Assembly (NCBI GenBank): GCA_016936035.1
Contig: JAFGPU010000285.1
Coordinates: 1-12,805 of the forward strand
Length of the DNA: 12,805 bases
Direction of reading: 5' to 3'
Origin: Acidimicrobiales bacterium
Lineage (GTDB): Bacteria > Actinomycetota > Acidimicrobiia > Acidimicrobiales > VFJN01
Position numbers and translations under genes: made by a program. Shown one piece after another: positions 6,834 to 12,805 of this stretch. The first letter of the stretch is position 1. Every line of letters begins with the position of its first letter. Under the pieces are notes generated by a model. It saw nothing but the letters and a program-made list of their open reading frames with translations. It made no database searches and was not told the origin of the DNA.

Positions 6834-6837
<4 letters not shown>
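5857..6837 (-). CDS. ArgZ-like arginine dihydrolase (amidinohydrolase; often annotated as dimethylargininase)
   Basis: A 326-residue protein of the guanidine-modifying (beta/alpha propeller) superfamily. Motifs match my recollection of cyanobacterial ArgZ and the N-terminal half of AgrE: RFVMCPPRHF and EINPWM (11-30, Asn27), PDLVFTANAGLV (69-80, Asn76), EGAGDAL (130-136), YHLDLTFCPL (182-191, His183/Asp185) and EFLKAGG followed by Cys277 in RCLTL, the expected nucleophile. In ArgZ/AgrE the Asn of FTAN is the residue reported to favour full dihydrolysis (arginine to ornithine, 2 NH3 and CO2) over deimination. Dimethylarginine or arginine deiminase activity remains possible. The start is GTG 6837: its GTGA overlaps the stop of the LOR/SDH gene, and the next ATG (6798) would remove the first core strand. 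Residues 288-326 are an Arg/Pro-rich tail foreign to the family that runs antisense into the membrane-protein gene. Confidence 0.85.
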
Positions 6838-8048
<1,211 letters not shown>

Positions 8049-8052
8049 GTGA

Positions 8053-8058
8053 CCTCCT
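8053..8058 (-). promoter_or_regulatory. Strong Shine-Dalgarno of the LOR/SDH gene
   Basis: On the minus strand AGGAGG lies 4 bases before ATG 8048. It is the strongest ribosome binding site in the window and implies a true 5' leader. The mRNA must start within the 69 bases shared with the divergent Nfu-like gene or inside that gene. Confidence 0.75.
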
Positions 8059-8101
8059 GAGCGCTCCGTTGCGCGTTTCGGGTGCGATACCACGGCAGGG
8101 T

Positions 8102-8107
8102 TATCAT
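8102..8107 (+). promoter_or_regulatory. Putative -10 box of the Nfu-like gene
   Basis: TATCAT lies 10 bases before ATG 8118, giving a predicted leader of only a few bases. The spacing is a little longer than at other genes here. An in-frame ATG at 8106 overlaps the box and is less likely to be the start. Confidence 0.4.
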
Positions 8108-8117
8108 GCCGCCCGCC

Positions 8118-8621
8118 ATGGGACAGCCGATCAACGTCGTCGAGAAGCCCTCGAACACGCCGGGCCTCGCCCGCTTCGAGATCAACCGGTCGCTCACCGG
8201 GATGGGCCACGAACGCTACGCGTCGGTGGACGACATCCTCGCCGACCGCCCGGTCGACGAGCTGGCCCGCCGGCTCTTCGAGAGCGGGGGCGTCACCCAG
8301 GTGCACGCCAACGGCAGCATGATCACGGTGCACCTCGCCGAGGGTTGGCGGGGAGAGCAGCTGCTCGACGTGATCCGCGGGCTCTACATCTACTACCCGG
8401 TCGACGGGGCCGATGCCGCCCCCGCCACGGAGGACACCTCGACCACGGAGGACGCGCCGGCCGCGGGGGACACCTCCGACGCGACGACCGCCCCCGAGGC
8501 GGTGACCGAATCCGACACCGCCGTGGCGTCGTCCGAGGCCGTGACCCCGCCGGTCGACGAGCGCGTCGCCACCCCCGGCGACCGCGGGGGCGCGCCCGCG
8601 GAGGGCGAAGGTCAGGACTAG
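8118..8621 (+). CDS. Protein with Nfu/NifU N-terminal-like domain and disordered acidic tail
   Basis: A 167-residue protein from ATG 8118. Residues about 10-90 resemble the Nfu N-terminal domain (PF08712-like): NTPGLARFEINRSLTG, a YASVDDILADRPVDELARRLFE helix region, then GGVTQVHANGSMITVHLAEGW with the typical 'GV..V......ITV' beta-hairpin, and a final helix ending YIYY. The remaining ~75 residues are rich in Thr, Ala, Asp, Glu and Pro and look disordered. The Cys-x-x-Cys domain that carries Fe-S clusters in complete Nfu proteins is absent, so a scaffold role cannot be assumed. Upstream in-frame starts at 8082 and 8106 exist; 8118 follows TATCAT and gives a MGQPINVVEKP N terminus. It is divergent from the LOR/SDH gene and precedes glutamate dehydrogenase by 75 bases. 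Confidence 0.62.
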   Translation: MGQPINVVEKPSNTPGLARFEINRSLTGMGHERYASVDDILADRPVDELARRLFESGGVTQVHANGSMITVHLAEGWRGEQLLDVIRGLYIYYPVDGADAAPATEDTSTTEDAPAAGDTSDATTAPEAVTESDTAVASSEAVTPPVDERVATPGDRGGAPAEGEGQD

Positions 8622-8624
8622 CGT
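8619..8624 (+). promoter_or_regulatory. Putative -10 box of the glutamate dehydrogenase promoter
   Basis: TAGCGT, identical to the box at 3182-3187, begins with the TAG stop of the Nfu-like gene. It predicts a transcript starting near 8631-8632, with a 5' leader of about 65 bases before gdh. Confidence 0.4.
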
Positions 8625-8631
8625 CACTCCC

Positions 8632-8655
8632 GTGCTCGGAGCGGGCATGCTCTGA
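8632..8655 (+). CDS. Possible 7-codon leader peptide upstream of glutamate dehydrogenase
   Basis: A GTG 7 bases after the TAGCGT box opens a tiny frame encoding MLGAGML followed by TGA. The spacing equals that of the leaderless genes in this window, and the frame ends inside the first of two hairpins that precede gdh. There is no codon-usage or homology support for so short a frame. It could equally be chance. Confidence 0.22.
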   Translation: MLGAGML

Positions 8656-8656
8656 G
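8635..8656 (+). promoter_or_regulatory. First hairpin of the gdh 5' leader
   Basis: CTCGGAGC (8635-8642) and GCTCTGAG (8649-8656) form an 8-bp stem with one G-U pair around a 6-base loop. It directly abuts the second hairpin. It could end transcription of the Nfu-like gene or act in attenuation of gdh. Confidence 0.4.
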
Positions 8657-8684
8657 TGTCGACCGCCAACGCCGTCGGTCGACA
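8657..8684 (+). promoter_or_regulatory. Perfect 9-bp inverted repeat just before the gdh ribosome binding site
   Basis: TGTCGACCG (8657-8665) and CGGTCGACA (8676-8684) are perfect inverted repeats with a 10-base spacer and half-site centres 19 bases apart. As DNA this resembles a dimeric-regulator operator. As RNA it is a stable hairpin one base upstream of the purine-rich ribosome binding site. Confidence 0.5.
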
Positions 8685-8693
8685 GAGGGAGAG
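8685..8693 (+). promoter_or_regulatory. Ribosome binding site of glutamate dehydrogenase
   Basis: GAGGGAGAG ends 3 bases before ATG 8697 and fixes that start. Confidence 0.65.
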
Positions 8694-8696
8694 ACG

Positions 8697-9941
8697 ATGA
8701 GTGCCAGGGCCTGGAAGGCCGTCCTCGACCACCTCGACGAAGCCGCCGAGCTCGCGAAGCTCGACGGGGACGTCCATCGCATGTTGCGGACCCCGCGGCG
8801 CCTGATGGAAGTGTCGGTCCCCGTCCGGCTCGACGACGGGTCGGTCGAGGTGTTCACCGGCTGGCGGGTGCACCACGACACCACCCGCGGCCCGGGCAAG
8901 GGCGGCATCCGCTTCCATCCCGACCTCGACGCCGACGAGGTCAAGGCGCTGGCAGCGATGATGACCTTCAAGACGGCGCTGCTCGACCTGCCCTTCGGCG
9001 GCGCCAAGGGGGGTGTCCGCTGCGATCCGCGCCGGCTGTCGCTCAACGAGCTCGAGCGGGTGACGCGGCGCTTCACCTACGAGATCAGTCCGATCCTGGG
9101 CCCCGAGGCCGACATCCCGGCCCCGGACGTCAACACCGACGGCCGGGTGATGGCGTGGTTGATGGACACGTTGTCGATGGTGCAGGGGCGCACACTGCCG
9201 GGCTCGGTGACGGGCAAGCCCTTGTCGATCGGCGGCACCCGCAACCATTCGGGCGCCACCTCGGCGGGCTGTCTCGACTGCGCACGCGCCGCCTTCCGCG
9301 AGCTCGGCATGAGCCTGGTCGGTAGCCGGGCGGTGCTGCAGGGCTTCGGCAAGGTCGGTGGGCCGCTGGCCTTCCTGCTGTCGTCGGCGGGCATGCGGGT
9401 GGTGGCCATCAGCGACATCGGCGGGGCGGTGTACAACGAGGGCGGCCTCGACGTGGGGGCGGTCGCCGACCACGTGGCCGAGACCGGGTCGGTCGCCGGG
9501 TTCGGTGGCGGCGAGCCGATCAGCGCCGACAGCATCTGGGACATCGAGTGCGAGCTGCTGGTGCCGGCCGCGCTCGGCGGCGTGATCGACACCGACGTGG
9601 CCGAGCGCATCAGGGCCCAGCTCATCGTGGAGGCGGCCAACGGTCCCACCAGGCCCGAGGCCCAGCCGGTCCTCGACCGCCGGGACATCGTCGTGGTGCC
9701 CGACATCCTGGCCAACGCCGGTGGGGTGACGGCCAGCTACTTCGAGTGGGCGCAGGCGCAGCAGGGCTACCCCTGGGAGGACCAGGTGGTGGCCGAGCGG
9801 CTGCGGCAGCGGATGGAGCACTCGTTCACCGCGGTGTGGGCCCGCGCCCAGACACTGGGGGTCGGCATGCGGACCGCTGCGCACGTCGTCGCGGTCGAGC
9901 GGGTCGCCGACGCCATCACCGCTCGCGGCCTCTTCCCCTGA
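8697..9941 (+). CDS. gdhA: Glutamate dehydrogenase (Glu/Leu/Phe/Val dehydrogenase family), probably NAD-linked
   Basis: A 414-residue enzyme of normal hexameric GDH length, catalysing reversible oxidative deamination of glutamate to 2-oxoglutarate and ammonium. Substrate-domain motifs: GPGKGGIRFHPD (65-76, Lys68), MMTFKTALLDLPFGGAKGGV (88-107, Lys92 and catalytic Lys104) and PAPDVNTDGRVMAW (141-154, catalytic Asp144). The NAD domain has the dinucleotide fingerprint GFGKVGGPLA (216-225) and ends its second strand with AISD (Asp240), an acidic residue that usually favours NAD over NADP. VEAANGPTRPEA (311-322) and VPDILANAGGVTASYFEWAQ (334-353) complete the signature. A leucine or other amino acid dehydrogenase is less likely given the Lys92 environment and length. 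It lies across the divergent intergenic region from the arginine-to-proline pair, consistent with handling amino-acid nitrogen. The 5' leader holds two hairpins. Confidence 0.94.
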   Translation: MSARAWKAVLDHLDEAAELAKLDGDVHRMLRTPRRLMEVSVPVRLDDGSVEVFTGWRVHHDTTRGPGKGGIRFHPDLDADEVKALAAMMTFKTALLDLPFGGAKGGVRCDPRRLSLNELERVTRRFTYEISPILGPEADIPAPDVNTDGRVMAWLMDTLSMVQGRTLPGSVTGKPLSIGGTRNHSGATSAGCLDCARAAFRELGMSLVGSRAVLQGFGKVGGPLAFLLSSAGMRVVAISDIGGAVYNEGGLDVGAVADHVAETGSVAGFGGGEPISADSIWDIECELLVPAALGGVIDTDVAERIRAQLIVEAANGPTRPEAQPVLDRRDIVVVPDILANAGGVTASYFEWAQAQQGYPWEDQVVAERLRQRMEHSFTAVWARAQTLGVGMRTAAHVVAVERVADAITARGLFP

Positions 9942-9946
9942 CGGCC

Positions 9947-9964
9947 TCGAATCCGTCGAATCTG
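9947..9964 (+). repeat. Short direct repeat after gdh
   Basis: TCGAATCCG is followed immediately by TCGAATCTG (9-base period, 8 of 9 identical), starting 5 bases after the gdh stop and overlapping the start of the downstream hairpin. Function unknown; possibly chance. Confidence 0.35.
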
Positions 9965-9979
9965 CCCGATTTCGGGCAG
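9962..9979 (+). terminator. Probable transcription-terminator hairpin after gdh
   Basis: CTGCCCGA, TT, TCGGGCAG form a perfect 8-bp palindrome, giving a practical 7-bp stem with a 4-base loop, starting 20 bases after the gdh stop. The downstream GATCGTTGTCGTT is only mildly T-rich, so it is not a classical U-tract terminator, but its position between two transcription units fits. Confidence 0.42.
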
Positions 9980-10007
9980 GATCGTTGTCGTTCGCGACCG
10001 GGTGCCG

Positions 10008-10013
10008 CATGAT
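10008..10013 (+). promoter_or_regulatory. Putative -10 box upstream of the small-protein/glmS operon
   Basis: CATGAT lies 6 bases before ATG 10020. It departs from TANNNT at the first base but keeps the spacing seen at other leaderless starts. Confidence 0.33.
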
Positions 10014-10019
10014 CGCCGC

Positions 10020-10328
10020 ATGGCCCGGCACAGCGGGAGGCGCACCACCATCGGCGACGACGTCGTCGACCAGCACCGCGACCTCGTCGACCACCTCGTG
10101 CGCACGACGCACCTGCCCTCCGGTGTCGCCCGGCGGGTCGTCGACGACGTCGTCGCCTACTTCGCCGAGCCCGTCGAGACCGTGATCCGGCGCCGGCACC
10201 GCGAGTTGCAGGCGGCCGGGCTGGCCAACCCCGCGATCTTCGATCGCATCGCCGCCGAGCTCGCGGCGCGACCGGTGGCCGCACCCTCGTTGACCCCCCG
10301 GCAGATCCGCCGGGTCATCTACGGCTGA
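10020..10328 (+). CDS. Small basic helical protein upstream of glmS, function unknown
   Basis: A 102-residue protein with no signal peptide or membrane segment. It is rich in Arg, Ala and Val and predicted helical. The C-terminal half (ETVIRRRHRELQAAGLANPA, then IFDRIAAELAARP, then the ending LTPRQIRRVIYG) looks like a compact conserved domain and resembles small uncharacterised bacterial proteins I have seen, but I cannot name a family. ATG 10020 is chosen because CATGAT lies 6 bases upstream; an in-frame start at 10002 would add MPHDRR. The stop at 10328 is 11 bases before glmS, so the two are almost certainly co-transcribed. The glmS ribosome binding site overlaps the final base of this gene's stop codon, suggesting translational coupling. 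Confidence 0.7.
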   Translation: MARHSGRRTTIGDDVVDQHRDLVDHLVRTTHLPSGVARRVVDDVVAYFAEPVETVIRRRHRELQAAGLANPAIFDRIAAELAARPVAAPSLTPRQIRRVIYG

Positions 10329-10334
10329 AAGAGG
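10328..10334 (+). promoter_or_regulatory. Ribosome binding site of glmS
   Basis: AAAGAGG ends 5 bases before ATG 10340 and begins at the last base of the upstream stop codon. Confidence 0.65.
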
Positions 10335-10339
10335 CGCCC

Positions 10340-12199
10340 ATGTGTGGAATCGTCGGCTACATCGGCAGCGGAGACGCGGTCCCGGTGCTGATCGAGGGCC
10401 TCCAGCGCCTCGAGTACCGGGGCTACGACTCGGCGGGCATCGCCGTCGCCGGCAGGTCGGGGCTCAAGGTCCACAAGCGGGCAGGACGTGTCGACGACCT
10501 GGTCGCCACGCTGCCCAAGCGGCACCGCGGCGGCGTGGGCATCGGCCACACCCGATGGGCCACCCACGGCGAGCCCACCGACGTCAACGCCCACCCGCAC
10601 CTCGACGCCTCGGGCCACGTGGCGGTGGCGCACAACGGCATCGTCGAGAACGCCGCCGAGCTGCGGGCCAAGCTGGCCGCCGAGGGCATCGACCTGGTGT
10701 CGGACACCGACACCGAGGTGATCGCCCAGCTCGTGGGGATCCGCGCCGCCGACATGGCGCTCGAGGACGCCGTGCGCGAGGCCCTGTCGATGATCGTCGG
10801 CACCTACGGCCTGGCCGTCATCGACGACCGCCGACCCGACCGCCTCGTCGTCGCCCGCAACGGCAGCCCGGTCGTGCTCGGCGTGGGCCGGGGCGCGCAC
10901 CACGTGGCCTCGGACGTGGCCGCCCTGGTGCGCCACACCGACCAGGTCGTGCACCTCGACGACCACGAGCTGGCGGTGCTCCACGCCGACTCGTACCGGA
11001 CGTTCACCCTCGACGCCCGGCCCACCGACAAGCAGCCCGCCACCACCGAGGTCACCGCCACCGCCTTCGACCTGGCCGGCCACGACGACTACATGCACAA
11101 GGAGATCCACGAGCAGCCCACGACCGTGGCCCGGACGCTCAGCGGGCGCCTCGACCGGCGGTTCGCCACCGCGCACCTGGGCGGGCTCGACCTGTCGGCG
11201 CGCGACCTGCTCGGGGTGCGGCGGGTCAAGATCCTGGGCTGCGGGTCGGCCTACTACGCCGGCCTGGCCGGCGCCCTCCTCGTCGAGGGCCTGAGCCGCA
11301 TCCCTGCCGATGCCGAGACGGCGTCGGAGTTCCGCTACCGGAACCCGGTCATCGACGCCGACACGCTGTACGTCGCGGTCAGCCAGTCGGGCGAGACGTT
11401 CGACACCCTCGCCGCCGTGCAGGAGATCAAGCGCAAGGGCGGCGACGTCATCGGCGTCGTCAACGCCCCGGGCAGCACCATCGCCGGCGAGTGCGGATCG
11501 GGCGTCTACATCCACGCCGGTCCCGAGGTGTCGGTCGCGTCGACCAAGAGCTTCACCTCGACCGTCGTGGCGTTCGCGCTGCTGGCGCTGCACCTCGGAC
11601 GGGTCCGCGACCTGGGGCCGGGCGACGGCACCCGGCTGATCGACGGGCTCGACGCCCTGCCGGGAGCGATCGACGAGGTGCTCCGCGCCGAGGACGCGAT
11701 CGCGACGGTCGCCCGCGAGGTCATCGCCCCGGCGGCGAGCGCCTTCTTCATCGGTCGGGTGCGGGGCTATGCGGTGGCCCTCGAGGGCGCGCAGAAGCTC
11801 AAGGAGGTCTCCTACATCCACGCGGAGGCCTATCCCGCCGCCGAGCTGAAGCACGGGCCACTGGCCCTCGTCGGCCCCGAGGTGCCGACGGTCGTGGTGG
11901 TGCCCGACGACCACCTCCTCGACAAGAACCTGGCCTCGGTCGAGGAGATCCGGGCCCGCCGGGGGCTGGTCATCGCCGTGACGGACGCGCCGGCGGGGGC
12001 GCTCGGCGAGGGCGGCACGACGGGCCCGGGGGGCGACGGCCGGTTCGCTGCGGTGCTGCGCGTGCCCCGTACCGAGCCCGAGCTGGCGCCGGTGCTGCTG
12101 GGCGTCCCGCTGCAGCTGCTCGCCCACCACGCCGCCCTCGCGCTCGGGCGTGACATCGACCGGCCCCGCAACCTGGCCAAGAGCGTGACCGTGGAGTGA
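10340..12199 (+). CDS. glmS: Glutamine--fructose-6-phosphate aminotransferase (isomerizing)
   Basis: A 619-residue GlmS, which converts fructose-6-phosphate and glutamine to glucosamine-6-phosphate, the first step towards UDP-GlcNAc for the cell wall. The start MCGIVGYIG exposes Cys2 as the N-terminal nucleophile after Met removal, so ATG 10340 is certain. Glutaminase domain: HTRWATHGEP (70-79), HNG (98-100) and SDTDTEV (121-127). The first SIS domain has GCGSAYYAG (300-308), SQSGETFDT (348-356) and SVASTKSFTS (398-407). The second has LEGAQKLKEVSYIHAEAYPA (481-500) and ELKHGPLAL (502-510). The C-terminal LAKSVTVE carries Lys614, matching the catalytic lysine of E. coli GlmS. A glycine-rich insertion (about 553-567) lengthens the protein slightly beyond the E. 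coli 609. No glmS ribozyme is possible in the 11-base upstream gap. Confidence 0.98.
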   Translation: MCGIVGYIGSGDAVPVLIEGLQRLEYRGYDSAGIAVAGRSGLKVHKRAGRVDDLVATLPKRHRGGVGIGHTRWATHGEPTDVNAHPHLDASGHVAVAHNGIVENAAELRAKLAAEGIDLVSDTDTEVIAQLVGIRAADMALEDAVREALSMIVGTYGLAVIDDRRPDRLVVARNGSPVVLGVGRGAHHVASDVAALVRHTDQVVHLDDHELAVLHADSYRTFTLDARPTDKQPATTEVTATAFDLAGHDDYMHKEIHEQPTTVARTLSGRLDRRFATAHLGGLDLSARDLLGVRRVKILGCGSAYYAGLAGALLVEGLSRIPADAETASEFRYRNPVIDADTLYVAVSQSGETFDTLAAVQEIKRKGGDVIGVVNAPGSTIAGECGSGVYIHAGPEVSVASTKSFTSTVVAFALLALHLGRVRDLGPGDGTRLIDGLDALPGAIDEVLRAEDAIATVAREVIAPAASAFFIGRVRGYAVALEGAQKLKEVSYIHAEAYPAAELKHGPLALVGPEVPTVVVVPDDHLLDKNLASVEEIRARRGLVIAVTDAPAGALGEGGTTGPGGDGRFAAVLRVPRTEPELAPVLLGVPLQLLAHHAALALGRDIDRPRNLAKSVTVE

Positions 12200-12217
12200 C
12201 CGTGGGGTGACCGGGGG
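12185..12217 (+). repeat. Three tandem 11-bp repeats spanning the glmS stop codon
   Basis: GTGACCGTGGA, GTGACCGTGGG and GTGACCGGGGG follow each other without gaps. The first encodes the conserved final Val-Thr-Val-Glu of GlmS together with the first base of the second repeat, and the stop TGA is in the second. It looks like replication slippage just past a conserved gene end. Confidence 0.7.
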
Positions 12218-12258
12218 CGCACCGGCGCGGGGTGGTCAGCCGGGGACGGCCGGGCGGG

Positions 12259-12804
12259 TCAGGTCGCTTCGGCCGCTCCCGTCGCTCCGGCCGCCGCCCG
12301 GCGCCGCAGCGCCTTGTGCACCTCGACCGCCACCAGGATGCTGGCGGCGACGACGATGACCTGGACCCACTCGCTCAGGCCGATCGGCTCGACGCGCAGC
12401 ACGTACTGGGTGGGCGGCAGGTAGAGGGCGAGCGTGTGCAGCCCCAGGGCGCCCAGCGTGCCGAGGAGCAGGAACGGGTTCGAGACCGGGCTCATCCGGA
12501 ACACCGACAGCGACTCGGACCGGGCGTTGCCGGCCTGGAACGCCTGGAACACCACCAGCGTCGTCAACGCCACGGTCTGCGCCATCGTGACCGAGTCGGT
12601 GCGGTCGAGGGTCCACCGGAACATGACGAGCGTGCCCGCCGCCATGACGAGCGCGACCACACCGGTGCGCTCCCACAGCGTGGTCGAGAGCGCACCCTCG
12701 CCCCGGGGTCGGGGCGGACGGCGGAGCACGCCGCGCTCGCCTGGTTCGAAGGCGAGGGCGACGTCCTGGATGCCGTTGGTGACCAGGTTCAGCCACAGCA
12801 GCTG
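12259..12804 (-). CDS. P-type cation-transporting ATPase, C-terminal fragment (cut by window edge)
   Basis: The minus-strand frame is open to the right end of the window, giving the last 181 residues; the N-terminal catalytic part lies outside. The ATG at 12729 is internal. The visible part begins in transmembrane helix M6 (QLLWLNLVTNGIQDVALAFE), then the conserved loop EPGERGVLRRPPRPR (20-34), then four further hydrophobic helices near 47-63, 72-92, 110-130 and 144-163 (M7-M10; PF00689-like). The segment VFQAFQAGNARSESLSVFRM (85-104), followed by SNPFLLLG, is typical of P2-type (Ca2+-ATPase-like) pumps. In SERCA numbering Asn796 and Thr799 are kept, but Asp800 is Asn (visible residue 10), so the transported ion is uncertain. 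The gene is convergent with glmS. Confidence 0.88.
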   Translation of the reverse strand, partial: QLLWLNLVTNGIQDVALAFEPGERGVLRRPPRPRGEGALSTTLWERTGVVALVMAAGTLVMFRWTLDRTDSVTMAQTVALTTLVVFQAFQAGNARSESLSVFRMSPVSNPFLLLGTLGALGLHTLALYLPPTQYVLRVEPIGLSEWVQVIVVAASILVAVEVHKALRRRAAAGATGAAEAT

Positions 12805-12805
12805 A

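Noticed and set aside
8049..10199. Upstream extension of the LOR/SDH frame to 1121 codons on the minus strand
   Set aside because: The extra part is antisense to gdh and the Nfu-like gene and reads as Arg/Gly/His-rich sequence. The real start is ATG 8048, which has an AGGAGG site.
10329..10339. glmS ribozyme or riboswitch
   Set aside because: Only 11 bases separate glmS from the upstream gene, and they hold the ribosome binding site.
10319..12130. Long open frames antisense to, and in the second frame of, glmS (about 603 codons each)
   Set aside because: GC-rich codon bias removes stop codons from shadow frames. GlmS itself is unambiguous from Cys2 to LAKSVTVE.

Overview
This is a GC-rich, gene-dense chromosomal segment from an actinobacterium. 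The gene content, the compact leaderless promoters and the protein styles suggest class Acidimicrobiia, but this is an inference from general character and no marker gene is present. I see no rRNA, tRNA, CRISPR array, insertion sequence, phage gene or attachment site. Fourteen protein genes are supported, two of them cut by the window edges, plus one speculative leader peptide.

Layout. (1) 1-1766, plus strand: the 3' part of a cyclase-family metal hydrolase, then an LLM-class (probably F420-dependent) oxidoreductase, forming an operon. (2) 1827-2627, minus: a PPK2-family polyphosphate kinase, divergent from (3) 2672-5981, plus: an RpiB-like sugar-phosphate isomerase with an altered active site, a serine-hydrolase lipoprotein, ribonuclease HII, a small acidic coiled-coil protein and a small membrane protein. 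Most of these appear to have their own leaderless promoter. (4) 5857-8048, minus: two translationally coupled genes, a LOR/SDH-type ornithine cyclodeaminase candidate followed by an ArgZ-like arginine dihydrolase candidate. (5) 8118-9941, plus: a protein with an Nfu N-terminal-like domain, then glutamate dehydrogenase behind two adjacent hairpins. (6) 10020-12199, plus: a small protein of unknown function and glmS. (7) 12259-12804, minus: the C-terminal part of a P-type cation ATPase, running off the window.

How the genes may work together. The most notable unit is the pair at 5857-8048. Together the two proteins correspond to the two halves of the cyanobacterial bifunctional enzyme AgrE/ArgZ (arginine to ornithine, then ornithine to proline, releasing ammonia). 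Here they are separate genes in swapped order, joined by a 4-base GTGA overlap. A glutamate dehydrogenase that could handle the released ammonia lies just beyond, on the other strand. GlmS, further on, uses glutamine to make glucosamine-6-phosphate for the cell wall. The remaining genes are housekeeping or unassigned accessory functions.

Regulation visible in sequence. Many genes lacking a Shine-Dalgarno site have a TANNNT hexamer ending 6-8 bases before the start codon, the signature of leaderless transcription. Genes inside operons, and those with a real 5' leader (LLM oxidoreductase, LOR/SDH, glutamate dehydrogenase, glmS), have purine-rich ribosome binding sites instead.
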